A stretch of 64,000 nt of DNA from Lachnospiraceae bacterium (GTDB lineage: Bacteria > Bacillota > Clostridia > Lachnospirales > Lachnospiraceae), in the NCBI GenBank assembly GCA_017472605.1, contig JAFUPV010000052.1, positions 1 to 64,000 on the forward strand. The letters are read 5' to 3'. The position numbers were made by a program, and so were the translations under genes. The notes under the pieces were generated by a model. It saw nothing but the letters and a program-made list of their open reading frames with translations, had not been told where the DNA came from and made no database searches. The number at the start of each line of letters is the position of its first letter. Positions within the stretch are counted from its first letter, which is position 1. Shown here piece after piece: positions 1 to 8,115 of the stretch.

Positions 1-44
1 AGACCGGCGGCATGGCGCAATTGATATCGATTCTTCTGCTCCAT
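1..44 (-). CDS. N-terminus of an unidentified protein, cut by window edge
   Basis: On the minus strand an ATG at 44 is preceded by GAGG with 8 nt spacing and opens a frame of 14 codons (M-E-Q-K-N-R-Y-Q-L-R-H-A-A-G) that runs off the left edge without a stop. The spacing and context fit a real start, but too little of the protein is present to name a family. Confidence 0.45.
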   Translation of the reverse strand, partial: MEQKNRYQLRHAAG

Positions 45-204
45 TTCTGTATCCTCTTCTGCACATAATATCGTCTATATTTTACCACTGTTACAGAAAA
101 AAATCTATATGATTTGTAAATTCTTCAGCGGTCGGCAGGAGTCGCTTCCGTACTCACTGCCGACATCTGTTCTGTTTCCTTTCGCTGCCCTGCGGCATGT
201 TCCG

Positions 205-380
205 CACTTGTTGCGCAGGAACCTCCCTCGCACAGTTTCGCACTTGTGGCGCAAGAGCCCCCTCGCACGGTTTCGCACTTGTGACGCAGGAACCTCCTTC
301 GCACAGTTTCGCACTTGTGGCGCAAGAGCCCCCCTCGCACGGTTTCGCACTTGTGACGCAGGCACTTCACTCGCGTACCT
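205..380. repeat. 36-bp tandem array, five monomers in A-B-A-B-A order
   Basis: Five head-to-tail copies start at 205, 241, 276, 312 and 348. Each begins CACTTGT and ends GCACRGTTTCG; the last is truncated. Copies 1, 3 and 5 carry a GCAGG core and copies 2 and 4 a GCAAGAGCCC core, so the real unit is a dimer of about 71-72 bp. There are no unique spacers. The array lies downstream of the rhodanese gene, and open frames through it on both strands are repeat artefacts without ribosome sites. Confidence 0.9.
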
Positions 381-390
381 GACGGCCTCT

Positions 391-687
391 TTACCGGATC
401 AGATATCTCCCCCGGTACGCCCTGATCCCGCCAATCGCCGATGCCACATGAAACCCGGCGTGGGACAGCTTTCGGCCCACCGCCATGCTTGTTGTTCCAT
501 GCTCACAGTAAAGGACAATGGTTCTATGGTGAGGAAGACCTGACATGGCATTCTCCATCTCTTCTTCCGGAATGTTTACTGCTCCGCGGATATGCGTCTC
601 TTGATATGCCTCTGCCGAACGCAGATCTACAATCAGAGCCCCATGGTCCAGATAATCGTCAATCAGTCCGGCTGCTATCAGCTTCAT
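391..687 (-). CDS. Single-domain rhodanese-like sulfurtransferase
   Basis: A 98-residue protein with one rhodanese fold. The N-terminal half carries the family signature V-D-L-R-S, and the active loop reads C-E-H-G-T-T-S, with Cys as the presumed persulfide-carrying residue. It would shuttle sulfane sulfur in the cytoplasm; partner and substrate cannot be read from the sequence. The ATG at 687 is chosen because GGAGG lies 5 nt upstream; an in-frame TTG five codons earlier overlaps that site and is unlikely. There is no signal peptide. It is followed on its strand by the 36-bp repeat array. Confidence 0.85.
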   Translation of the reverse strand: MKLIAAGLIDDYLDHGALIVDLRSAEAYQETHIRGAVNIPEEEMENAMSGLPHHRTIVLYCEHGTTSMAVGRKLSHAGFHVASAIGGIRAYRGRYLIR

Positions 688-839
688 AACTGCCTCCTGC
701 AACAGTTCTCGTTATAGAATATGTCCATCCGCACAAAGCGGTCACCGGCACAAAAAAAGAAATTGCAGAAAGAACTTGCAAAAAAGTCCGAAAATCCCCA
801 CTGAGTCTGCGCCCATCTGCGTAAATTACAGAAAACCGC

Positions 840-873
840 CCAAAACGGATGTGACAGGCACATTCCGTTTTGG
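840..873 (-). terminator. Hairpin after the Asn-rich ORF, probable terminator
   Basis: CCAAAACGGA(A)TGT pairs with its complement around a 7-nt loop (one bulge). On the minus strand it is followed by a short T-rich tract. It lies 70 bp past the stop of the Asn-rich frame and would end that transcript. Confidence 0.45.
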
Positions 874-942
874 ACGGTAAACTTGTGTTATCGGTTATTT
901 TTCTGTCTGGCAATTACCAGTCAGACCATCCGACGATTCCAA

Positions 943-1278
943 TCATCTGCAGTTTCTTGCAGACTGGTTTCCGGAAGCGTTTCGTGACTGACCCGCTGCA
1001 TTGGAAGTTCCCATGGTGTTACTGGCGCGGTTCTCTGACGCATCTGCTGCTGAATTCTGCTCAGCCGCACTGCGATAGCAGTTCTGCTCGCCGGCATTAC
1101 GGGATGCGTTCTGTGTATTCGCATTGTACGCTGTGTTCTGCTCTCCTGCGCTTCTGGACGCGTTCTTTGTATTCGCATTACGGGCTGTGTTCTGCTCTCC
1201 TGCGTTTCTGGACGCGTTCTGTGTATTCGCGCTGCGGGCTGTGTTCTGACTATTTGCATTCTGTTCTCTGTTATTCAT
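943..1278 (-). CDS. Asn/Ala/Arg/Gln-rich repeat protein of unknown function
   Basis: A 111-residue frame made almost wholly of Asn, Ala, Arg, Gln, Ser and Thr. About three units of 18 residues (54 bp) of the type N-T-A-R-N-A-N-T-Q-N-A-S-R-N-A-G-E-Q fill residues 10-65; the rest is degenerate. There is no membrane segment or signal peptide and it is expected to be disordered and hydrophilic. Translation is supported by AGGAGG 7 nt before the ATG. The composition recalls gamma-type small acid-soluble spore proteins, but that is only a resemblance in composition; no family is assigned. Flanking hairpins lie at 840-873 and 1293-1317. Confidence 0.55.
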   Translation of the reverse strand: MNNREQNANSQNTARSANTQNASRNAGEQNTARNANTKNASRSAGEQNTAYNANTQNASRNAGEQNCYRSAAEQNSAADASENRASNTMGTSNAAGQSRNASGNQSARNCR

Positions 1279-1292
1279 CCTAAGCCTCCTGT

Positions 1293-1317
1293 GCTGCCGT
1301 CTGGCAGCTGTTTTTTT
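1293..1317 (+). terminator. Plus-strand intrinsic terminator shape without an obvious gene
   Basis: GCTGCC-GTCT-GGCAGC followed by TG and seven T residues on the plus strand. No plausible plus-strand gene precedes it: the only open frame there is antisense to the Asn-rich protein and lacks a ribosome site. On the minus strand the same hairpin sits just upstream of the ribosome site of the Asn-rich gene. Confidence 0.4.
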
Positions 1318-1397
1318 GCGGAAAGTTTTCCCTTCACCGCTTCTTTAGTATGGCTTCTTTCCAGAGAACGATGCACAGAATTTCTGATTTTTCTTTC

Positions 1398-1838
1398 TTA
1401 CTTCTTATTCTTTTCCAGATATTTCCAGACTGCAACGGCAATGGCAACGATGACAGCCGGCCAGAACAGGATTTTTACAATCGCAATGATAATGGAGACC
1501 AGCAGATAGATGGCAAGCAGAATGACCGCAATGATGCCAACGGTCTGATACCACGGCTTCTCCTTCAGGTCACTGATAGAAAACGTAAATGATTTCTTCG
1601 CCTCCTGCTCCACCGGCTCGCTGTAGGCTTCCCCCTTTGCTTCTTCCGCGCTGATAATGGTTTTTGCAATCATCTGCGGTGTACCAAGCAGCTCAAACAC
1701 CTCTTCCTGGGATTTTCCGGATGCCAGCTGCTCTCTGATATACTCCCGATAATAATGCAGATTATACTCGATCACCTGCGGACTTACCTGCCCGCGCAGT
1801 GACTGCTCCAGCTCCTGGACAAATTCGTTCTGTGTCAT
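1398..1838 (-). CDS. DUF1700-family membrane protein
   Basis: A 146-residue protein. Residues 1-60 form the HAAS/DUF1700-type helical domain (short helices, Y-Y-R-E-Y-I, then L-G-T-P-Q-M-I-A). A linker follows, then two closely spaced hydrophobic segments (about 95-135) and a basic C-terminus. Related proteins usually sit beside PadR-type regulators and act in envelope stress signalling; no PadR gene is visible here. The ATG at 1838 is preceded by GAGGAAGG; a longer frame to 1889 has no ribosome site. It lies 85 bp downstream of the GT-C-like gene and could be read through from that operon. Confidence 0.75.
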   Translation of the reverse strand: MTQNEFVQELEQSLRGQVSPQVIEYNLHYYREYIREQLASGKSQEEVFELLGTPQMIAKTIISAEEAKGEAYSEPVEQEAKKSFTFSISDLKEKPWYQTVGIIAVILLAIYLLVSIIIAIVKILFWPAVIVAIAVAVWKYLEKNKK

Positions 1839-1923
1839 ACCTTCCTCATTTCCGCATAACCGGCCAATCAGCTGATTGGCCCATTCCATGCTTTTTGTAC
1901 TGCAAGTTCCAGCGTCTTCTGAT

Positions 1924-3780
1924 TTATTCCTGATAAACCGTCATCACCATCTGATAATCGCGTTTCCGGTTATCGACCGCTGCAAATTCCTCTTTGTTTC
2001 CAGTTACATTTTCGTTGTAGTAGGGGATGGAAAGAAGCATATCGCTCCGGGCTCCAAGGATTTCCAGCACAACCTCGTAATATGCACCCTCCTCAACCGC
2101 CATCCCGCCAAGGCTGCATTTAATCCGTTTTCCGTCATACCAGCTGTCGGTCATCCATGCTTCCTCATAGAGAATCTGATCCTCTTCGCCTTCCTTCTGC
2201 GCGCATTTTTTCAATGTCAGCTTCAGATGGCCTTTGTTGATCCGATTGTTTACAAAGACATTGAAATGAATCTCTTCCAGCGTTGTGCCCGTGGAACAGA
2301 AGCGCTGGCTGATCTGATCGCCGATTTCATCCAGTACTGCCATTTCGACCCGCTCATCCCCGGCATATTTTACCTGGTAGCCCGGATAGGGACTGCGTAA
2401 CGCCGCAGCAAGACAGAGAAACGCCGGAATGACAAAAAATCCGACACCGCAGAAGAACCGGGTACGCATCCAGCCCATGCATTCCGGAAGCGCCGTAAAG
2501 TCATTGAGACAGTACTTCGGATGCTTGAAGAAGGCATAGACCAGCATGATCATGCTGATTAAAGACAGACAGAGCGAGCGGTCCAGTCTGCCAAGAAGAT
2601 CTTCCATGGTCAGCTTTGTTCCGATGTCTCCGTTTACCAGTCCTCCAAGAACACCTTTGTTGATCATCGCCTGGTCCACGTTGTCCGGCACCATCTGCAC
2701 GATGAACATGACGAAAAACACCATGAACAGCAGATCGATGATCAGAAAGATCTTTGTGTCCCTGTGAAGGAACGAACTGATCACCCAGAACGGAACTGCA
2801 AACAGAAGCCACTGCGGATGCCATTTGGTCAGTCCGAACAGGACAAAGAAGGTAAGACAGGAAAGATAGAACACCCACTTTACCTGTTCTTTGTCATCAG
2901 CCGGTCTGGTAAAGTATGCAGTTCCCATGATCAGGCCATAGGCAAGAACGATCAGGCTGACGTTGTATTCCTGTGCACTTAACGCAAAGCCGGTATAAAT
3001 TCCGGCACTGAACAGGTATCCGGTCGGATTGTCGCCGCTTGAACCGACGCCGAACGCATAGGATGAAAATCCGGGGCTGCTTCGGTAAAGCAGGAATTCC
3101 AGAGCCAGCGGCAGCACAAGAAGGATGCAGCTTCCCACAACCTTCCAGACATTTTTCTGGCGAAGCAGAAGCATCGGCAGGAAAATGACCAGTGCCGTGT
3201 ATTTAAACGTAACAGCAATCGCAAACCAGAAGATGAACCAGATGTCCTTTTTCTTTAAATAGTAATACAGACCAAGAAGAACACAGGCTGTCATGAAAAT
3301 ATCGTACTGTCCGAAGATAAACTGATCATAGACAGCGATCGGCATGGTCAGGCAGGCATAGACACAGTACTTGGATTTTTTTCTGCCCATGCCGATCTCC
3401 ATGCAGATTTTATAGATCAGATAGCCGGACAGCAGGTAGACCAGACAGGGAAGCGCTTTGGACCACATGGTGGCTGTCAGCGTAATGTCCTCCGTCGGAA
3501 CGGTCAGAAATCCAAGCAGCTTCATTGGAATGTTCCAGACAGCAAAAAGAAGATACACCGTTGGCATGTAGCTGGGGTGAATGTCATAGGTGCCGCAGTA
3601 ATCATAAAAATCGCGGAAATGACCGTTCAGATACCCGACGCTGCAGCCGGTGGTGTGAAGCAGATCCCGCTGCTGAAAGCAGAAAAAGCAGACAGCCGCA
3701 ACCAGTGCAAACAGAACATAATCCCACCACTTCAGGTTTCCTTCTGTTATTGAAAATCGTTTCTGATTTGTTTGTTTCAT
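1924..3780 (-). CDS. Polytopic GT-C-fold glycosyltransferase-like protein
   Basis: A 618-residue integral membrane protein with about ten hydrophobic segments between residues 20 and 460, followed by a roughly 150-residue soluble C-terminal region. The first extracytoplasmic loop is acidic and aromatic (R-D-F-Y-D-Y), as in GT-C enzymes that use polyprenyl-phosphate sugars, and a second segment has F-G-Q-Y-D. It probably adds a sugar from a lipid carrier to a cell-surface polymer; donor and acceptor are unknown. Its ATG overlaps the TGA of the flippase gene by 4 nt (ATGA), so translation is coupled. It is the last gene of the five-gene glycan operon. Confidence 0.7.
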   Translation of the reverse strand: MKQTNQKRFSITEGNLKWWDYVLFALVAAVCFFCFQQRDLLHTTGCSVGYLNGHFRDFYDYCGTYDIHPSYMPTVYLLFAVWNIPMKLLGFLTVPTEDITLTATMWSKALPCLVYLLSGYLIYKICMEIGMGRKKSKYCVYACLTMPIAVYDQFIFGQYDIFMTACVLLGLYYYLKKKDIWFIFWFAIAVTFKYTALVIFLPMLLLRQKNVWKVVGSCILLVLPLALEFLLYRSSPGFSSYAFGVGSSGDNPTGYLFSAGIYTGFALSAQEYNVSLIVLAYGLIMGTAYFTRPADDKEQVKWVFYLSCLTFFVLFGLTKWHPQWLLFAVPFWVISSFLHRDTKIFLIIDLLFMVFFVMFIVQMVPDNVDQAMINKGVLGGLVNGDIGTKLTMEDLLGRLDRSLCLSLISMIMLVYAFFKHPKYCLNDFTALPECMGWMRTRFFCGVGFFVIPAFLCLAAALRSPYPGYQVKYAGDERVEMAVLDEIGDQISQRFCSTGTTLEEIHFNVFVNNRINKGHLKLTLKKCAQKEGEEDQILYEEAWMTDSWYDGKRIKCSLGGMAVEEGAYYEVVLEILGARSDMLLSIPYYNENVTGNKEEFAAVDNRKRDYQMVMTVYQE

Positions 3781-4991
3781 TTCAAATTCTCCTTATTGGA
3801 CGAAAGCGCGTAAAAGCCAAGGCCGCTGATCAGCAGGAATTTGATTCCATTGACAGCAAGCAGTCCCCACGCTGCTCCCCAGAGACCGCCAAAGGCAATC
3901 GCAGGAAGGACGATCAGGAAAAACAGGGCGGTATACGCGACACCCATGATCAGCTGGTACCGCTCCGAAGCGAAACGGAGCACGACAACCATCATCGTGT
4001 TTGAGAGGAAAAAGAAAACCTGACCGGCATTTGCCACCAGGAACAGATCCTTTACCAGCGGATACTGATCGCGGTAGAACAGCCAGACAAACAGATGGGA
4101 GCCGACGACGCTTCCGGTGATGATCACCAGTGCCAGAGCCAGCAGTGCAGCCATCACCCGGGCCAGCATCCGTCTTGTAAATGTTCCCTGATAATGAGAC
4201 AGATGGCCGGTAATGACACCGTTGAGAGGCGTAGACAGCAGAGAGGTCATTTTTCCGACCAGACTGGCGATGTAAAAATAGTTGGCCTGGGCATCTCCTG
4301 TCATGACAGACAGAAGAATCCGGTCTGTGTAGGAGACAAAATCCGACAACAGATAGGCGGCGCTCAGCGAAGTGCATATTTTTGCATCCTCTTTGAAGAA
4401 CTCGCTTCTGGACAGCAGGTTTCCTTTGAAGATGTGACCGGTAACCGCCACATAGACGAGACCTGCCAGCTCTCCGCAAAGGAAGATGCTTACCCAGGAC
4501 GAAGTGAACCGGTAAAGACCGATTCCCGCCAGATAACCGATGCCGATGATCATGTAGTAGAAGAAAAAGCCCCGGTAATTCATGTAGATCCGGTATTCCA
4601 CATCGGCATAGTAGCGGACTGCCGTCACAAAGATCAGAACGGCAACGGCAGCCGACGAAGCACCGGATGCCTCCTTCTTTACCAGAAAGCCGATCACAGT
4701 CACCAGAGCCGAGATCATCGCCAGGACAACCAGATACCAGCTGTAGTCTCCGTTGTGCGTGGTATGGCGGGTGGAAGCCTTCATCCGTCCGTAGTTGATG
4801 CCGGAACCGATGGCGGAGGCGACCAGACCCATCAGTGAAGTAAAGAACAGCATCCGTCCCTGTCCCGCATCCCCCAGCTGACGGTTCAGAAAGGGGTAGA
4901 CACCAAGGGAGAGGACCATGTTCATGAAGATCAGCGATACCATGCCGTACAGCAGATCTCCGGTAAATCGTTTCAGAAAGCTTTTATTCAA
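3777..4991 (-). CDS. Wzx-like polysaccharide flippase, TTG start
   Basis: A 404-residue polytopic protein with about twelve hydrophobic helices, typical of the MOP/Wzx superfamily that flips lipid-linked oligosaccharides across the membrane. The start is a TTG at 4991: it lies 7 nt after a perfect GGAGG and overlaps the TGA of licD (TTGA). The nearby ATG gives an immediate stop, and longer frames lie inside licD. Position between LicD and GT-C-like genes supports export of an undecaprenyl-linked glycan. The length is slightly short for the family, but helices are complete at both ends. Confidence 0.75.
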   Translation of the reverse strand: MNKSFLKRFTGDLLYGMVSLIFMNMVLSLGVYPFLNRQLGDAGQGRMLFFTSLMGLVASAIGSGINYGRMKASTRHTTHNGDYSWYLVVLAMISALVTVIGFLVKKEASGASSAAVAVLIFVTAVRYYADVEYRIYMNYRGFFFYYMIIGIGYLAGIGLYRFTSSWVSIFLCGELAGLVYVAVTGHIFKGNLLSRSEFFKEDAKICTSLSAAYLLSDFVSYTDRILLSVMTGDAQANYFYIASLVGKMTSLLSTPLNGVITGHLSHYQGTFTRRMLARVMAALLALALVIITGSVVGSHLFVWLFYRDQYPLVKDLFLVANAGQVFFFLSNTMMVVVLRFASERYQLIMGVAYTALFFLIVLPAIAFGGLWGAAWGLLAVNGIKFLLISGLGFYALSSNKENLK

Positions 4992-5863
4992 TCCGCATCC
5001 TCCATGTCCGGGTGACTGATGGAAACGTACTGCGGCTGAATGTGAGGCTGAACCCGTTTCTCCACAGGCGGCAGTTTCATGTAGTCGCCGTACTGCAGCT
5101 CCAGGCACTGATGCCAGTTTTTCGGTCCCGGGAAGGTTTCGCCGTCCAGCAGAACATCCACCGGCTCACCGAACCATTCCTTCTGATACAGCAGTTTGAT
5201 GTCACCAAACAGATAATTTCCAAAATAGCAGCGGTTCTTTTCTCCGTTCTTTCCTGTCTCCATCTTTGAGATCCGGTCATACTGACGGACGATGAAGCGG
5301 GCCGGCAGGAATTTTCCGATGGCAGCCAGCACACGGACCACAACTCCCGTCACGCCGGGATAGTTTGAAAAATCCAGTTCATAGCGGTGGCCGAGACCAA
5401 ATCCGTAGAAAATGGTCAAAAGTCCGCGGCAGAAAAGGTGGAACAGATCGCTGTCAGACACATCATCCACAATGAAAATATCAACCATCAGATGGTTATA
5501 GATGCCGTTCCCGTAGTACTGCTCTTCGCTGCTGTCCGGTCGGATGGACGAATCCAGCAGAACGACGCGCGGAACAAAGTCAAACACGGCATTTCCCAGC
5601 TGGTCCGGCTCGACATATCGAAACGCAGGTCCCAGTTCATCGGCTGCCACACGGCGGAATTTTTCAAAATCTGAGCGGAGCATGGCGATGTCCGCATCGT
5701 CATCCCACGGGATCGCGCTTTTATGGCGGATCGCGCCGATCAGCGTACCGCTGTCCAGATAGTAATGGATGCCATGCTTTCTGCAGATTCTGGTGATCTC
5801 GCGCAGAATGATCTTATGTCCTTTATGAATGCGGTCAAGAGCCGCTGTCATTTCCTGATTCAT
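4988..5863 (-). CDS. LicD-family phosphotransferase
   Basis: A 291-residue cytoplasmic protein of the LicD/nucleotidyltransferase fold. Residues 35-65 hold the hallmark D-S-G-T-L-I-G-A-I-R-H and P-W-D-D-D-A-D-I metal-binding cluster. Family members transfer phosphocholine or a related phospho-group from a nucleotide-activated donor to teichoic acids or surface glycans. No choline uptake or activation genes (licA-C) are in the window, so the transferred group is open. It sits between the GT2 gene (12 bp upstream) and the flippase, whose start overlaps its stop. Confidence 0.85.
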   Translation of the reverse strand: MNQEMTAALDRIHKGHKIILREITRICRKHGIHYYLDSGTLIGAIRHKSAIPWDDDADIAMLRSDFEKFRRVAADELGPAFRYVEPDQLGNAVFDFVPRVVLLDSSIRPDSSEEQYYGNGIYNHLMVDIFIVDDVSDSDLFHLFCRGLLTIFYGFGLGHRYELDFSNYPGVTGVVVRVLAAIGKFLPARFIVRQYDRISKMETGKNGEKNRCYFGNYLFGDIKLLYQKEWFGEPVDVLLDGETFPGPKNWHQCLELQYGDYMKLPPVEKRVQPHIQPQYVSISHPDMEDAD

Positions 5864-5875
5864 TGCACATCCTCC

Positions 5876-6859
5876 TTACTGCTCTCCGGCTACATGGTCT
5901 TCTTCTGATTTTTTATCCTCACCGGCAGCCGGGAAGTTGAGACGCTCCTCTTCCACAACAAGCGGACGGCGTTTTACCCGGTTGTTGATGCTCATGATAT
6001 ATTCACCGATTAAACCGATAAAGAACAGCTGAACCGAGCCCAGCAGACACATGCCAATCAGCATGGGCGCCATCCCTGCATTGAAGCTGTCCCAGTGGAG
6101 AAGCTTCTGGATCAGGTAAACGAAGGCAACCACCAGAAAGGACGCGCTTCCGATCATTCCAAGGAAGGTAGCCATCCGCAGCCCTGCTTTTGTGTAGGAA
6201 GTAAAGCTGAGCATGGCAGCATCAAACAGACGGAAGAAGTTGTTGCTTGTCTTTCCGGCTCTTCTCTGCGGCTGAGTAAATTCGATGTCTTTCCGGCGGA
6301 AGCCAAGCTCCGCCACAATGCCGCGAAGGAACGGCGTCGGGTCATCCAGCTTTTTCAGCACTTCAATGAACGCTCTGTCATAGAGGCCATAGCCGGTGAA
6401 CTGCTCAATCTGCTCCACATCCGACATCTTTTTCAGCATTTTGTAGTAAAGTCCGCGAAGGGCATACATCAGCCGGTTTTCCTGACTCTTTGTTTTGATG
6501 GCGGCAACAATCTTATAACCTTCCTCCCAGCCCTGGATGAAGTCCGGGATCAGCGCAGGCGGATCCTGAAAATCGGCAGCCATCAGAATTCCGCAGTCGC
6601 CGTTGGCCTGAAGCAGGCCGTAGTACGGGGAATTGAACTGTCCGAAATTCTTTGCGTTGAAAATCGCGCGGATCTTCGGATTTCCTGCACAGAGTCCCCG
6701 AAGCAGTTCTCTCGTGCGGTCCTGAGAATCGTTGTCAATAAAAATAATCTCATAATCATACTGAGGAAGCTTCTTCATCTCCTCAATGATCGCTTCACTG
6801 ATGGGGATGACATTTTCCTCTTCATTGAAGCATGGCACTACAATGCTTACTGTTTTCAT
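5876..6859 (-). CDS. GT2 family polyprenyl-phosphate glycosyltransferase
   Basis: A 327-residue enzyme with an N-terminal GT-A domain: I-V-V-P-C-F-N-E-E-E, the nucleotide-binding region D-N-D-S-Q-D-R-T and the catalytic D-F-Q-D-P-P, followed by R-R-A-G-K-T-S near residue 200. Two C-terminal membrane helices (about 215-290) are as in DPM1/GtrB proteins that load a sugar from UDP or GDP onto undecaprenyl phosphate. Such a product is the expected donor for the GT-C-like protein of the operon. The ATG at 6859 follows AGAGG by 7 nt; upstream frame codons come from a tandem repeat in the leader. Confidence 0.85.
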   Translation of the reverse strand: MKTVSIVVPCFNEEENVIPISEAIIEEMKKLPQYDYEIIFIDNDSQDRTRELLRGLCAGNPKIRAIFNAKNFGQFNSPYYGLLQANGDCGILMAADFQDPPALIPDFIQGWEEGYKIVAAIKTKSQENRLMYALRGLYYKMLKKMSDVEQIEQFTGYGLYDRAFIEVLKKLDDPTPFLRGIVAELGFRRKDIEFTQPQRRAGKTSNNFFRLFDAAMLSFTSYTKAGLRMATFLGMIGSASFLVVAFVYLIQKLLHWDSFNAGMAPMLIGMCLLGSVQLFFIGLIGEYIMSINNRVKRRPLVVEEERLNFPAAGEDKKSEEDHVAGEQ

Positions 6860-6880
6860 CTCGATACCTCTTTCGTTATG

Positions 6881-6965
6881 CCGGTACTTTCGTTTTTCCG
6901 GTTCTCCCGTCATTCCGGTTCTTTCGTTTTTCCGGTTCTCCCATCATTCCGGTTCTTCCGTTTTT
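6881..6965. repeat. 17-bp tandem array, five monomers in A-B-A-B-A order
   Basis: Five 17-bp monomers, all starting CCGGT. Monomers 1, 3 and 5 end in CGTTTTT and monomers 2 and 4 in TCATT, giving a 34-bp dimer repeat. The array fills the gap between the SDR stop and the ribosome site of the GT2 gene, so it would be transcribed as part of the operon leader for GT2. Confidence 0.9.
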
Positions 6966-6966
6966 C

Positions 6967-7899
6967 TCAGCTCTCGCTGTTTGTTCTTGCCCATGCAACC
7001 GTTTTCTGAATTCCTTCCTCAAAAGGCACCTGAGGCACAAAACCGGTGTCTCTTGTCAGCCTTGTGATGTCTGCCTGCAGATGCATCACCTGACCCGGGA
7101 AGTAGGGACGTTCTCCCAGTCCAACCTCTGCTTCCGGTCCCACTGCCGCCCGGATCAGCTCAATATATTCCGCCAGCGGCCGAACCTGACCGCTTCCGAT
7201 GCAGTAGACCGTCTGATCCATTCCGAACTGCGCTGCCAGAAGCATCGCCCGGGCAGCATCCTCGCTGTAGAGATAGTCCCACAGCTGATCGCCGGCTGTA
7301 TATTTCGGCCGCTTTCCGTCCAGCATCTGATAGATTCCGTCCATGACCATGGTATAGGCATTGTCGCCCGGACCATAGACGCTGAAAAAACGGGTCCAGA
7401 CATGGGCCATTCCAAACTGCTTGCAAAGCCCGCGGCTCATCATTCCGGCGGAAAGCTTGGCAATTCCATAGCCGTTTTCCGGTTTTGTCTTACTTTCCGG
7501 CGACAGCACGGTTTTCGGTTTTCCATATTCCGCCTGGGAACCGGCTCCGACAAAAATCTGACACCCAAACCGCTCTGCCAGCTTCACCGCATCCAGGGTG
7601 CAGCTGATGTTGCTCAGCTGAAGCTCATAGTCATTGCGGGCGTCTCCATAGGTTCCCATCCACGCCAGGTGAAAAAAGGCGTCTCCATAAGTCGTTGGCT
7701 GAAGCTCCTTCCAGTCCGTCATCTCCGCTTCCACAACGGTAAGAAGCGGATGGTCCGGCAGGTTCCCCCGTTTGGCGGATCCGGGACGGACAATTGCCGT
7801 CACCTTAATCCCCTGTTCTATTAATAATCGGGTCAGTGTGGAACCGATCATGCCGGTTGCGCCGGTGACCACTGCTGACCGAATGTTTCTTCCTTCCAT
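6967..7899 (-). CDS. NAD-dependent sugar epimerase/dehydratase (extended SDR)
   Basis: A 310-residue extended SDR. The Rossmann motif G-A-T-G-M-I-G lies at residues 13-19, the catalytic pair is Y-G-I-A-K near residue 143, and V-Y-G-P-G-D follows about 30 residues later as in GalE-like enzymes. It likely makes or modifies a nucleotide sugar for the downstream transferases; the substrate cannot be told from the sequence. It is the first gene of the glycan operon and has GGAGG 4 nt before the ATG. Just upstream are one copy of the 37-bp hairpin element and the terminator of the preceding MATE gene. Confidence 0.85.
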   Translation of the reverse strand: MEGRNIRSAVVTGATGMIGSTLTRLLIEQGIKVTAIVRPGSAKRGNLPDHPLLTVVEAEMTDWKELQPTTYGDAFFHLAWMGTYGDARNDYELQLSNISCTLDAVKLAERFGCQIFVGAGSQAEYGKPKTVLSPESKTKPENGYGIAKLSAGMMSRGLCKQFGMAHVWTRFFSVYGPGDNAYTMVMDGIYQMLDGKRPKYTAGDQLWDYLYSEDAARAMLLAAQFGMDQTVYCIGSGQVRPLAEYIELIRAAVGPEAEVGLGERPYFPGQVMHLQADITRLTRDTGFVPQVPFEEGIQKTVAWARTNSES

Positions 7900-7944
7900 A
7901 ATTCCTCCATACCTGTGAGATACGCACGTCTGTCTGGTACTGCG

Positions 7945-7980
7945 ATCCGACCGGCCATGTCACTGGCCTGTCCGCCCCGA
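7945..7980 (+). repeat. 37-bp hairpin element, copy 1
   Basis: Begins ATCCGACCGG, has the GTCACTGG centre, and is degenerate at the right end (CCGCCCCGA). It lies in the leader of the SDR-led glycan operon. Confidence 0.65.
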
Positions 7981-7989
7981 CAACGCGAA

Positions 7990-8032
7990 AAGAGTGTGCT
8001 GCTCTGGATTTCATCACAGAGTAACACACTCT
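7990..8032 (-). terminator. Terminator of the MATE gene
   Basis: GAGTGTG-T-T-A-CTCTG pairs with CAGAG-C-A-G-CACACTC (two mismatches) around a 10-nt loop and is followed by TTTT on the minus strand. It separates the MATE gene from the glycan operon. Confidence 0.7.
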
Positions 8033-8115
8033 AGTTTATCATACTTACATGGAAAAGTCACGTCTTTCTTGCCAGTTTCAGTAATTATGCGCCATGCACG
8101 CTTCTCTCCTGAACG

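Noticed and set aside
205-380. Possible CRISPR array
   Set aside because: The repeats are directly adjacent with no unique spacers and no cas genes are present.
870-1283. Plus-strand frame of 137 codons ending just before a terminator shape
   Set aside because: It starts at TTG with no ribosome site and is the complement of the Asn-rich repeats; the minus frame has a perfect AGGAGG.
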